A stretch of 64,000 bases of DNA from Novosphingobium guangzhouense (GTDB lineage: Bacteria > Pseudomonadota > Alphaproteobacteria > Sphingomonadales > Sphingomonadaceae). The stretch spans positions 1-64,000 of the forward strand of contig NZ_LYMM01000036.1 in assembly GCF_002896965.1 (NCBI RefSeq), in the 5' to 3' direction. Positions 51,944-60,448 of the stretch are shown piece after piece (within the stretch, counting starts at the first letter, position 1; every line of letters starts with the position of its first letter). The notes beneath the pieces are model-generated. The model worked only from the letters and a program-made list of their open reading frames with translations. It did not search any database and was not told the DNA's origin. The translations under genes were made by a program, and so were the position numbers.

Positions 51944-54235
51944 TCAGAAGCTGTAGCCAAGCTTTGCGTAATACTGCCGACCGCGATCGAAGGCCTGCAT
52001 GTAGAAGCCGAAAGACGGCTGGTAATCGCCGAAAGTGCGGAACTTGCGATTGCCGATATTGTCCACACCCAGCGTCAACGACAGGTGCTGCCCTTCATCC
52101 TGCCAGCGCAAGTTGGCATTGAAGACGCTGTAGCCCGGCTGATAAAGTTCGGGCGTATTGATGCCATTGGCATTGGTGTAGAAGCCGGATCGATAGGACC
52201 AGTCCAGATGCGGCGTCAGCGTGCCTGCCGCATCCATCAGGAATTCCTTTTCGGCAGATGCGCTTACCGTCCACTTGGACACCATCACGAATTTGGAATC
52301 GAGCGTCAGGCCCTGCACACCATCTTCCAGCCGCTTGAACTTCGCATCGGTCATGCCGACCGCCGCGTTGAGCCGAAAGCCGCCGCCGGGCGCGATGTTG
52401 GTTTCCAATTCGAAGCCCTGGATGCGCGCCTTGCCTGCGTTGGTGATGAACGGTCCCACCCGTGATGCATCGGCAACCAGCAACTGCATGTCGTTGTAAT
52501 CGGTGTAGAATGCCGCGCCGTTGAAGCGCAGCCGGTTGCCAAGCGCCATCAGCTTGAAGCCTGCTTCGTAGGAATCGACCGTCTCCGGCCGGAAGCTGGG
52601 CAGCGATTCCTCCGGCGGGAAGACCCGCTGGGTGTAACCGCCGCCCTTGAAGCCCTGCGAATAGGTTACATAAGCCATCAGGTCAGGGGTTGCCTGCCAC
52701 GAAAGGTTCGCCATCGGCGTCCACTTCTTCACGTTGGCATCGACCCATTCATAAGGAACGATACGCGTGCCGGTGGGGATCGAAAGGAACGGCTCCAGCG
52801 TCGATATGACGTACTGATCCGGCAGGTAGGACTTGCGATCGTCGGTATAGCGGATTCCGCCCGTCAGCGTCAGCCCGTCGGTGATCTCGAAACCCAGTTG
52901 CGCAAAGGCCGCCCAGTTCTTGTAATCGTAGTATCCGCCCGAATTGGCGTAGACGACAAGGAAGTCGATCGGATTGATATCCTTGCCTTTCTCCTTGAAG
53001 AAGTAGAGGCCGGTGACCCAGTTCAGGCGCCCGTCCAGTGCCTTTCCGACGATCTGGAATTCCTGGCTGAACTGCTTCTGGGTGAAGGTGTCGTAGACGT
53101 AGTTGATACCCAGGTTCGACCCGTCGCGGTCCTGCGCGAAAGTGCCGTTGATCCGCCGCAGCGCAGTGATCGACTTGACCTCGATCTCGTCCGCCAGCTG
53201 GTAGGACACGGTGAGCGCGGCCGACCACAGTTCAAGGTCGGAAAAGGTGGGATCGGTGGCATAGTTGGTATCGCGGCTGTAAAGGCGCGAATTGTAGCAG
53301 GCGGTGTTGCTGGCGGCCGCTGCGGTAAGGCAGTCACCGGGGTTGCCGGTGCCGCTGCCGATCACGTTGGCAAGGGTCACGAAGCTGCCGGTCGCCGTCT
53401 CGTCGATGCCGGTGACGACTACCGGCGCGCCGTTGCTCTTGTCGCGGGTATAGTCCCCCGCCAGGGTCACCTCCAGCGGGCTGCCGCCGGGGGCGAAGCG
53501 CAAGGCGCCGCGCACCGTTTTGGTATCCTTGTTGCCGAACTTCACGCCAAGGTTGGGTGCATCGACATAGCCGTCCTGGCGCGAAATCCCGGCGCTGACC
53601 TTGGCGAACAGCCCATCCGCCAGCGGCCCGGACACCATCGCGCGCACGTTCACCAGATCGTCGGTGCCGTATTTCATGTCCATCTTGGCGCGCAGCGTGT
53701 CATCAGGCTGCAAGGTGGTGAGGTTGATGGCGCCGCCGATCGTGTTGCGGCCGAACAGCGTGCCCTGCGGCCCGCGCAAAACCTCGATCGATGCCACGTC
53801 GATCAGGTCGAACACACCGCCTGCCGTGCGGCCAAGGTACACGCCATCGATGTAGATGCCCACGCCCGGCTCAACCGTGGGTGCGAAGTCGTTCTGGCCG
53901 ATACCACGGATATAGACCGCCGCGTTGGAGGCGATGCCGCTGTTCGACGGGATGTTCGCGAAAGTCAGGTTCGGCGTGAAGTCCTGGATGCGGTTGACCT
54001 GCGTGATCCCCTGCGCCTCCAGCCGTTCCGCGCTGAAGGCGGTGATGGAAATCGGCGTGGACTGAAGGTTCTCGGTCTGCTTGCGCGCGGTGACGGTGAT
54101 CGTTTCCAGCCCTTCGGGTTCGGCACCGTCCTGCGCCAGTGCCGGCGCAGCGTATCCGGCCCCGGCGCCGGCCAGTGCGAACATCCCGATGACGCAGCGC
54201 AGGCGCATTGCTTTTCGTGTTGTGGCAAGTGTCAT
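51944..54235 (-). CDS. TonB-dependent receptor
   Basis: A 763-residue receptor. Signal peptide ends near PALAQ; TonB-box-like ETITVTARKQ; plug (IQDFTPNLTFANIPSNSG; VYIRGIGQNDFAPTVEPG; IEVLRGPQGTLFGRNTIGGA) and barrel ending AKLGYSF. AGGGGGAA at good spacing sets the start at 54235; the longer frame to 54388 does not give a signal peptide. It is 8 bp upstream of the GMC small-subunit gene, so uptake across the outer membrane and periplasmic oxidation are probably linked. The ligand is unknown. Confidence 0.92.
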   Translation of the reverse strand: MTLATTRKAMRLRCVIGMFALAGAGAGYAAPALAQDGAEPEGLETITVTARKQTENLQSTPISITAFSAERLEAQGITQVNRIQDFTPNLTFANIPSNSGIASNAAVYIRGIGQNDFAPTVEPGVGIYIDGVYLGRTAGGVFDLIDVASIEVLRGPQGTLFGRNTIGGAINLTTLQPDDTLRAKMDMKYGTDDLVNVRAMVSGPLADGLFAKVSAGISRQDGYVDAPNLGVKFGNKDTKTVRGALRFAPGGSPLEVTLAGDYTRDKSNGAPVVVTGIDETATGSFVTLANVIGSGTGNPGDCLTAAAASNTACYNSRLYSRDTNYATDPTFSDLELWSAALTVSYQLADEIEVKSITALRRINGTFAQDRDGSNLGINYVYDTFTQKQFSQEFQIVGKALDGRLNWVTGLYFFKEKGKDINPIDFLVVYANSGGYYDYKNWAAFAQLGFEITDGLTLTGGIRYTDDRKSYLPDQYVISTLEPFLSIPTGTRIVPYEWVDANVKKWTPMANLSWQATPDLMAYVTYSQGFKGGGYTQRVFPPEESLPSFRPETVDSYEAGFKLMALGNRLRFNGAAFYTDYNDMQLLVADASRVGPFITNAGKARIQGFELETNIAPGGGFRLNAAVGMTDAKFKRLEDGVQGLTLDSKFVMVSKWTVSASAEKEFLMDAAGTLTPHLDWSYRSGFYTNANGINTPELYQPGYSVFNANLRWQDEGQHLSLTLGVDNIGNRKFRTFGDYQPSFGFYMQAFDRGRQYYAKLGYSF

Positions 54236-54508
54236 GTGATTTCCCCCTGAAACCCTGTCGCCCCGTCGGAACCGTTTCCCGACGGGACGCGTGATCGATG
54301 ATCCTGCGAAGCACTTGGTTCTTGGCCCTGAGCCGCTGCGGCGGCGCGTCCTGCGGGCGTGGTCGGTCTTTTGATGCCGATCTTGCACGGTGATGCTGTC
54401 AGGCTGCGCTTGCGCGGGCTATCCCGATTGCGAAGCGGTTATGCACCTTGGGTATGGAAATAAGGGCGCGCAGCTGGTGCCCATAACGGCCCGCGCGCGC
54501 CCATCGGG
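54236..54508. other. Intergenic region, no gene seen
   Basis: The 273 bp between the receptor start and the aldehyde dehydrogenase stop hold no supported gene and no copy of the TTGA-N4-TCAA motif. The receptor promoter should lie here. Confidence 0.4.
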
Positions 54509-56011
54509 TCACAGCGCCATCGTCACCGACTTGGATTCGGTGTAGAGATCGCGCGCCGCATGGCCCAGTTCCCGGCCATAGCCGGACATGCGATAGCCTC
54601 CGAACGGCACCGCAGGATCAAGCAGGTTGTGCGCATTGACCCAGACGTTGCCCGCCTTGAGCTTGCGGACAAAGTGGTTGGCCAGCCGCATGTCGCCCGT
54701 CCAGACGCTGGCGCCCAGGCCGTAACTGCTGTCGTTGGCCAATGCCGTTACCGTATCGACATCGTCGAAAGGCGTGGCGGCAAGGACCGGCCCGAAGATT
54801 TCCTCCCGGTAGATCGTCATGTCCGGGCTCACGTCCGCGAAAACCGCCGGGCGCAGGAAATTGCCCGGCCCGTCGACCTCGCCACCGCCCGCGACCAGAC
54901 GGCCACCTTCGGCAAGGCCCCGGTCAAGGAAGCCCTGCACCCGCGCGCGCTGCGCCGGGGATACCAGCGGCCCCATCTGGGCTTCCGGGTCGAAGCCCGA
55001 TCCCAGCCGGAAGCCGTCCGCCACTTGCGCCAACCCGTCGACCACCGCGTCGTAGATCGGCCGCTCGACGAACAGCCGCGACCCGGCGGTGCAGACCTGC
55101 CCGTGGTTGAAGAAGATCGCCTGCGCCGCGCCCTGCACGGCCATGCCGACATCGGCGTCCTTCAGGATCACCACCGGCGATTTGCCCCCCAGTTCGAGCG
55201 ACAGGCGTTTCATCGTGCCCGCCGCGCGCTGCTGGATGATCTTGCCCACCTCGGTCGAACCGGTGAAGGCGATCTTGTCGACATCCGGGTGATCCACCAG
55301 CGCCTGCCCCGGCTCCGCATCACCGGTCACGATGTTGACGACGCCGTCCGGGAAGCCCGCCTCGCAGATCAGCTGGCCCAGCCGCAGTGCGCTGAGCGGC
55401 GTGTCTTCCGCGGGCTTGAGCACCACCGTGCAGCCCGCCGCCAGCGCCGGAGCAATCTTCCAGATCGCCATGACAAGCGGGAAATTCCACGGGATGATCT
55501 GGCCGATAACGCCCACCGGCTCACGCAGGGTGTAGGAGGTGAAGCGCATGTCGGGCACATATGCGAACGAAGGCGATATCGTGGTGCCCTCTATCTTGGT
55601 TGCCCACCCCGCCATGTAGCGCAGCGAATCCACCGCAAGGCTGAGATCGCCATACCGCGCCATCATCAGGATCTTGCCGTTATCCAGCGTCTCCAGTTCC
55701 GCGAACTCATCGCCGCGCGCTTCGAGCATGTCGGCCAGCCGCAACAACAGGCGTTCGCGCTCAACCGGCCGGGTCGCCGCCCATGGCCCCTCGAACGCCC
55801 GCCGCGCCGAGGCGACGGCGCGGTCGACGTCGGCGGCGGAACCTTTGGGAACGGTGGTGATCGCAAGCCCCGTTGCCGGATCGGTTACGGTAATGGTGCG
55901 CCCTGTCTCGGACGCGGTCCACTCACCGTCGATAAGCATGGACAGCGGCGTGGACACGAAGGCCCGCCCGGCCTCCGAAAGCAGGCTGGTCTGGTCAGCG
56001 GTTTCGCGCAT
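54509..56011 (-). CDS. NAD-dependent aldehyde dehydrogenase, phenylacetaldehyde-dehydrogenase-like
   Basis: A 500-residue aldehyde dehydrogenase with oxyanion Asn176 in IPWNFP, general base Glu273 in LELGGKSP and nucleophile Cys307 in FFNHGQVCTAGSR. The stretch FNHGQVCTAGSR is typical of the phenylacetaldehyde/aryl-acetaldehyde (FeaB/StyD-like) branch. It should oxidise an aldehyde to its acid in the cytoplasm. It is divergent from an AraC regulator, mirroring feaB-feaR. Indole-3-acetaldehyde would yield indole-3-acetate for the iac operon, a plausible but untested link. Confidence 0.9.
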   Translation of the reverse strand: MRETADQTSLLSEAGRAFVSTPLSMLIDGEWTASETGRTITVTDPATGLAITTVPKGSAADVDRAVASARRAFEGPWAATRPVERERLLLRLADMLEARGDEFAELETLDNGKILMMARYGDLSLAVDSLRYMAGWATKIEGTTISPSFAYVPDMRFTSYTLREPVGVIGQIIPWNFPLVMAIWKIAPALAAGCTVVLKPAEDTPLSALRLGQLICEAGFPDGVVNIVTGDAEPGQALVDHPDVDKIAFTGSTEVGKIIQQRAAGTMKRLSLELGGKSPVVILKDADVGMAVQGAAQAIFFNHGQVCTAGSRLFVERPIYDAVVDGLAQVADGFRLGSGFDPEAQMGPLVSPAQRARVQGFLDRGLAEGGRLVAGGGEVDGPGNFLRPAVFADVSPDMTIYREEIFGPVLAATPFDDVDTVTALANDSSYGLGASVWTGDMRLANHFVRKLKAGNVWVNAHNLLDPAVPFGGYRMSGYGRELGHAARDLYTESKSVTMAL

Positions 56012-56142
56012 GGAATCCTCTCGGGAACTGATGAAGTAGCAGCGCTGAGCCTAAGGCGCCGTTCACACGCCGCTATGCGCAAAGCGCAGTTCCAGTACCG
56101 ATCAGGCAGATAAACGCTGTACGTTCCGCAAGCTCAACGAGC

Positions 56143-56158
56143 GCTTGACAATTCAACT
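56143..56158 (-). promoter_or_regulatory. Candidate operator, site f (between aldehyde dehydrogenase and AraC genes)
   Basis: On the plus strand GCTTGACAATTCAACT keeps the TTGA-N4-TCAA core. Read on the minus strand, the flank GCGATTTAGTTGAA nearly repeats that of site d. It lies about 130 bp upstream of the dehydrogenase start and 97 bp upstream of the AraC start. Confidence 0.45.
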
Positions 56159-56254
56159 AAATCGCGTTTTCCTTGGCGTTCAGGGAAGAAAATCCAAGCT
56201 CGAAATACTGCCTCGAATCGATCCGTCACCATGCAATGACGGCAAGGAGGAGCC

Positions 56255-57277
56255 GTGCTTACTGCAACCGCCACCATGACGTCCGCCATCGCAAGGCCAC
56301 CTGCCGTCAGCGACTTTCGTTCGCGCAATGCAGACGAAATCGTCGACTATGTCGGCCGCAGCCTTGCGCCCCACGGGATGGACATGCCCAACCCGGAGGC
56401 GATGGATCTCAAGCTGCGCAGCTTCCAGATTGCGCAGGCCCACCTGGTCGATATCGCCTATGGCGCCGATGTGGCGATTGAGGCGATCGATCTGGATGCA
56501 CACTTCCTGATCCATGCGGCAATGCAGGGCCGCACCTCGATCTGGGGGGACGGGGTGGAACACTTCATCCAGCCGGACAACCTCTACATCAGCTGCCCCG
56601 GACAGGGCACGCGCATCCGCATGACGCGCGAATGCCGTCACCTTACCGTGCGCATCGCCACGCGGGCCTTCGAAGATTACCTGACGCAGTTCATGCATAT
56701 CCCGGCCAGTCGCCCGGTGCGCTTTCGCGCCGGGTCCGAAAGTGGACGCGAACTGCCGCAAGTCTGGCGCAACCTGCTTTCGCACATCATCACGCAGTTG
56801 GAAATCGCGCCCGCACTGATGGCCTCTCCACAGACCCAGCGGCAATATGCAACGGTTATGGTAGATCTGCTGCTGAACCATTTTCCCAACAGCTATTCCG
56901 ATCAGCTTTCGCTGCATGGGAATGACATCACGCCCTGGCACGTGCGGCGCGCGCGTGACATCATCCATGGCGCGCTGGAAGATACCATTTCCGTCACCGA
57001 TCTTGCCATGCAGGTGGGAGTCAGCGTGCGAAGCCTGCAGAACGGCTTTCGCCAGTTCCTTGGCCTTACGCCGGTCGAATACGTGCGGCGGCACCGGCTG
57101 GAACAATTGCATGCCGCGCTGAGCACCGGCGATCCGCAATCGAGCATCACCGTGAAGATGCTTGATTGCGGTATCACCAATTTCGGCCGCTATGCCCAGT
57201 ATTACCGGCAACAGTACGGTTGCAGCCCCTCCGAAACGCTGCGCAACCGCCGGTCTACTTTGCCTGTGCATTCTTGA
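56255..57277 (+). CDS. AraC-family transcriptional regulator, FeaR-like arrangement
   Basis: A 340-residue regulator with an N-terminal AraC-binding domain (about 50-190; AHLVDIAYGADVAIEAIDL) and a C-terminal double helix-turn-helix (ISVTDLAMQVGVSVRSLQNG; LGLTPVEYVRRHRLEQL; FGRYAQYYRQQYGCSPSE). GTG start with AAGGAGG close upstream; the ATG at 56276 would be too far from it. It is divergent from the aldehyde dehydrogenase, its likely target. Its last 23 bp overlap the end of the convergent cytochrome c gene. It is similar in layout to the AraC at 39051-39977. Confidence 0.87.
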   Translation: MLTATATMTSAIARPPAVSDFRSRNADEIVDYVGRSLAPHGMDMPNPEAMDLKLRSFQIAQAHLVDIAYGADVAIEAIDLDAHFLIHAAMQGRTSIWGDGVEHFIQPDNLYISCPGQGTRIRMTRECRHLTVRIATRAFEDYLTQFMHIPASRPVRFRAGSESGRELPQVWRNLLSHIITQLEIAPALMASPQTQRQYATVMVDLLLNHFPNSYSDQLSLHGNDITPWHVRRARDIIHGALEDTISVTDLAMQVGVSVRSLQNGFRQFLGLTPVEYVRRHRLEQLHAALSTGDPQSSITVKMLDCGITNFGRYAQYYRQQYGCSPSETLRNRRSTLPVHS

Positions 57278-57647
57278 GGTAGGCAATAAGAGCAGCCCGG
57301 TCTGCGGCCGAGGCAACCTTTACCGCCATCTTCGTACCCGGCACCATAGCGCGCGGGTCGGCCAGCCACCGATCCAGCGTGGCCGCGTCCCATTTCCCCT
57401 TCGCCGCGCTAAGGCTGGCCGAATACTTGTACCCCGCCGCCTTTCCCATCGGCCTTCCGTAGACACCCGCAAGCGAAGGGCCGTTCAAATTCCTGCCCAT
57501 CGTCAGCGAATGACAGACCGTGCAGCCGCGCTGCTTCAGCAAAGCTTCGCCCGACGGCGCATCCGGAGCGCCAATCGCGGCCGTTCCCAATCCTACGAGA
57601 CAAGCCGCCGCAGCCGCAATCCGGGCAGTGTTGAAAGTAAAGCGCAT
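57255..57647 (-). CDS. Small periplasmic c-type cytochrome
   Basis: A 130-residue monohaem class I cytochrome c with signal peptide (AAAAACLVGLGTAAIG). Haem-binding CTVCH is at 42-46 and the axial Met is Met107 in MVPGTKM. It should shuttle electrons in the periplasm. The GMC dehydrogenase encoded 6 kb away lacks its own cytochrome, so this could be an electron acceptor, though it is not in the same operon. Start at 57647 chosen for AAGGG and signal peptide. It overlaps the convergent AraC gene by 23 bp. Confidence 0.88.
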   Translation of the reverse strand: MRFTFNTARIAAAAACLVGLGTAAIGAPDAPSGEALLKQRGCTVCHSLTMGRNLNGPSLAGVYGRPMGKAAGYKYSASLSAAKGKWDAATLDRWLADPRAMVPGTKMAVKVASAADRAALIAYLKNAQAK

Positions 57648-58093
57648 CGCGACCCTTTCTGGCAGGAAGTACACCTTCCTTTGACCAGAACGGCCTGCAC
57701 ACGCGCTATCCGCATCGCGCAGGCACCGTCCATTTTGAGCAGGGAACCGCCAGCCGGATTCGCCGCGTGCCCTCCGGACGATGCGCGCAAGGGATCGGCA
57801 GGCGTAACGCCCGCTATAGGCCTGTGACATAAATATCATATTTTCTTGAATTATCATGTATCATGCATGACAGCGTCGGTACAGCACGACCTTCTGTCAT
57901 GCCGGAAACCCTACGTTTTTCGCGGTTCAAACTTGAGTTAACCGCTTTTCCGCGTGGCCTCCCGGACATCACACACGACCATTCTGGATTGCGCTTGACA
58001 ATCCCGCGAAATGATCAAGATTAAGTGAAAAGCATAATATCTAACGCCTTCCACGCAGGAGGAATGGCGGCTTAAGAATCCAAGGGGAGTACC
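57648..58093. promoter_or_regulatory. 446-bp divergent intergenic region
   Basis: No gene supported. The frame extending upstream from the cytochrome gene has no plausible ribosome site or signal. An AT-rich block at 57830-57875 contains TTGAATTATCAT at 57846-57857, a one-base departure from the TTGA-N4-TCAA core, and a repeated ATCATG element. AAGGGGAG at 58082-58089 serves the next receptor gene. Confidence 0.45.
57995..58024 (+). promoter_or_regulatory. Possible sigma70-type promoter for the TonB receptor at 58094
   Basis: TTGACA at 57995-58000 is followed by an 18-bp spacer and GATTAA at 58019-58024. The 12-mer GCGCTTGACAAT here also occurs at 56141-56152, inside site f. Confidence 0.35.
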
Positions 58094-60400
58094 ATGAGCA
58101 TGAGGAATTTCGCGCGCGTACTGCTGCTCGGCGGCAGCGCCTGTTCGCTGATGATGGCGGGCGCAGCCTTCGCACAGGATGCGGCCCCGCAAGCCGCAGA
58201 GGACGGCGCCGAACAGCGCGGCGTCGGCGATATCGTGGTGACTGCACGCAAGCGGCAGGAAACCAGCAACAACGTTGGCATGTCGATCAACGCCTTCACC
58301 GGCGACACGCTGACCCAGCAGGGCATCACCAGCCCCGAACAGCTGGTGAAGATCGTCCCCGGCTTCAACTTCACCCGCAGCATCTACGGCTCGCCGATCT
58401 TCACCCTGCGCGGCATCGGCTTCAACGAGACGACGCTGGCTGCATCCCCTACCGTTTCGGTCTACGTCGATGAAGTGCCGCTGCCCTATTCCGCGATGAC
58501 GCAGGGCGCCGCGCTGGACGTGGAGCGCGTGGAAGTGCTGAAGGGCCCGCAGGGCACCTTGTTCGGCCAGAACTCCACCGGCGGCGCGATCAACTACATC
58601 GCCGCGAAGCCGACCAAGTCGCTCGAAGGCGGCTTCGACCTGACCGTCGGCCGGTTCGACCAGATCGATACCAGCGCCTTCGTCAGCGGCCCGCTGAGCG
58701 ATACGCTGCGTGCGCGCGTCGCGGTGCGCAAGGAATACGGCGGAGACTGGCAGAAAAGCGCATCGCGCCCCGGCGACACGATGGGCGGGACCGACCGCGT
58801 GCAAGGCCGCGTGCTGGTGGACTGGGACGCCACCGACCGCCTCTCCCTTTCGCTGAACGTCAACGGCTGGCAGGACAAGTCCGATGGTCAGGCCGGGCAA
58901 TTCGTCGGCATCCTGAGTTCGCGCGCGCCCGCCACGCTGCAGGCCCAGCCCCTGACCATCGGCAGCCCGCGCATCGCAGACTGGGACGAAGGCGCCGATC
59001 TCTATACCGACGACAGCTTCTGGCAGACTTCGCTGCGGGCCGACTACGAAGTCACCGATGACCTGACCGTCACGTCCATCAGCGCTTACGAGGAAATGCG
59101 GCGCGATACCTATGTCGATGCCGACGGTACGCCGGTGCAGAACTTCGCCGCGCGCAACGTGGGTTCGATCAAGACGTTTTCCCAGGAACTGCGCGTCGCG
59201 GGCAAGGCCGGGGCAACCGTGGACTGGATGATCGGCGGCAACTACCAGCACGACAGTACCAACGACGCGTTCTCTCCCCACGCGCAGGATTCGAGCTTCC
59301 CGTTCGATATCGCCACCGCCGTGGGCGCCAACAAGATCGACACTTACGCCGTGTTCGGCAACGTCGACTGGGAAGTCGTCCCTGATGTCACGCTCAACGG
59401 GGGCTTGCGCTATACCTGGCAGAACCGTGATTACGTGGGCTGCCTGTATGATTCAGGCGCGGGCGACCTTTCCGCCGCCGTCGCCGCCACTTCCACCCGG
59501 CTCAGCGGCACGCCGACCACGATTGCGCCCGGTGCCTGCGTCACGCTGGATTCGGTGACGTTCAAGCCCGGCATCTTCGCGGATTCGCTGAACGAGAAGA
59601 ACCTGTCGTGGAAGGCCGGGGTCAACTGGCAGGTCGATCCGCGCAAGCTGCTCTACGCAAGCGTCAGCAAGGGCTACAAGAACGGCCTGTTCATCACCAC
59701 CGGCGCCACCTTTGCCGCGCAGCTGGAACCGGCCACGCAGGAGTCGGTCGTTGCCTACGAAGCCGGTTTCAAGCTTGGCCTGCTGGGTCGCACGCTGCAG
59801 CTCAACGGCGCCGGGTTCTATTATGATTATAAGGACAAGCAGATCCGCGGCCGCGTGATCGACCCGACGCTGGGCGGCCTCAACCGTCTGATCAACATTC
59901 CCAAGTCGCGCATCGCGGGCGCCGAGCTGCAACTGATCTGGGAGCCGGTACAGGGCCTGACCTTCAACGGCGGCGCCACTTACGTGGATTCCAAAATCCA
60001 GGGAGACTTCACCAATTACACCCCGCTGGGCACCGAAAAGCTGATGAGCGGCGAAGCCTTCCCGCTTACCCCCAAGTGGCAGCTTTCGGGCGATGCGCAG
60101 TATGACTTCCCGGTCAGCGACAGCGTCAACGCCTTCTTCGGAGCCAGCGCCACGTACCAGAGCAGCACCAACGCCGCGCTGGGCGAGGAACCGCTGTTCG
60201 ATGTGAAAGCCTATACGCTGGTCGACCTGCGCTTCGGCGTTCACGGCAGCGACGACGGGTGGCGCGTCACCGGCTTCGTGCGCAACCTGGGCAATACCTA
60301 CTACTGGAACAACGTGGCCTTCAACGGCCCGGACGCGGCAATGCGCTATGCCGGGCGGCCGCGTACTTACGGCGTTACCGGCAGCTTCCGCTTCCGCTAG
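58094..60400 (+). CDS. TonB-dependent receptor
   Basis: A 768-residue receptor with signal peptide (ending near GAAFAQ), a TonB-box-like GDIVVTARKR, plug (LVKIVPGFNFTRS; FTLRGIGFNETTLAASP; VEVLKGPQGTLFGQNSTGGA) and a barrel ending in the terminal aromatic region VTGSFRFR. The final residue is Arg rather than the usual Phe, with Phe two positions before, which is a slight departure. AAGGGGAG sets the start. It is convergent with the MFS/enoyl-CoA hydratase/SDR genes and may import their substrate. Confidence 0.9.
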   Translation: MSMRNFARVLLLGGSACSLMMAGAAFAQDAAPQAAEDGAEQRGVGDIVVTARKRQETSNNVGMSINAFTGDTLTQQGITSPEQLVKIVPGFNFTRSIYGSPIFTLRGIGFNETTLAASPTVSVYVDEVPLPYSAMTQGAALDVERVEVLKGPQGTLFGQNSTGGAINYIAAKPTKSLEGGFDLTVGRFDQIDTSAFVSGPLSDTLRARVAVRKEYGGDWQKSASRPGDTMGGTDRVQGRVLVDWDATDRLSLSLNVNGWQDKSDGQAGQFVGILSSRAPATLQAQPLTIGSPRIADWDEGADLYTDDSFWQTSLRADYEVTDDLTVTSISAYEEMRRDTYVDADGTPVQNFAARNVGSIKTFSQELRVAGKAGATVDWMIGGNYQHDSTNDAFSPHAQDSSFPFDIATAVGANKIDTYAVFGNVDWEVVPDVTLNGGLRYTWQNRDYVGCLYDSGAGDLSAAVAATSTRLSGTPTTIAPGACVTLDSVTFKPGIFADSLNEKNLSWKAGVNWQVDPRKLLYASVSKGYKNGLFITTGATFAAQLEPATQESVVAYEAGFKLGLLGRTLQLNGAGFYYDYKDKQIRGRVIDPTLGGLNRLINIPKSRIAGAELQLIWEPVQGLTFNGGATYVDSKIQGDFTNYTPLGTEKLMSGEAFPLTPKWQLSGDAQYDFPVSDSVNAFFGASATYQSSTNAALGEEPLFDVKAYTLVDLRFGVHGSDDGWRVTGFVRNLGNTYYWNNVAFNGPDAAMRYAGRPRTYGVTGSFRFR

Positions 60401-60412
60401 GCACATGCGAAA

Positions 60413-60443
60413 GCTCCGGCGGGGCCGCTTGCCTCGCCGGAGC
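60413..60443. terminator. Hairpin between convergent TonB receptor and MFS genes
   Basis: A 9-bp stem (GCTCCGGCG at 60413-60421 and its complement at 60435-60443) with a 13-nt loop starts 12 bp after the receptor stop. Confidence 0.5.
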
Positions 60444-60448
60444 CATCG

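Noticed and set aside
54560..56113. 517-codon frame antisense to the aldehyde dehydrogenase
   Set aside because: Opposite a gene with the complete aldehyde dehydrogenase catalytic set; composition is Arg/His-rich and motif-free.
57846..57857. TTGAATTATCAT considered as a further iac-regulon operator
   Set aside because: One core mismatch, no AAGT flank, and it is about 200 bp upstream of the nearest confirmed start. Kept only as a note.
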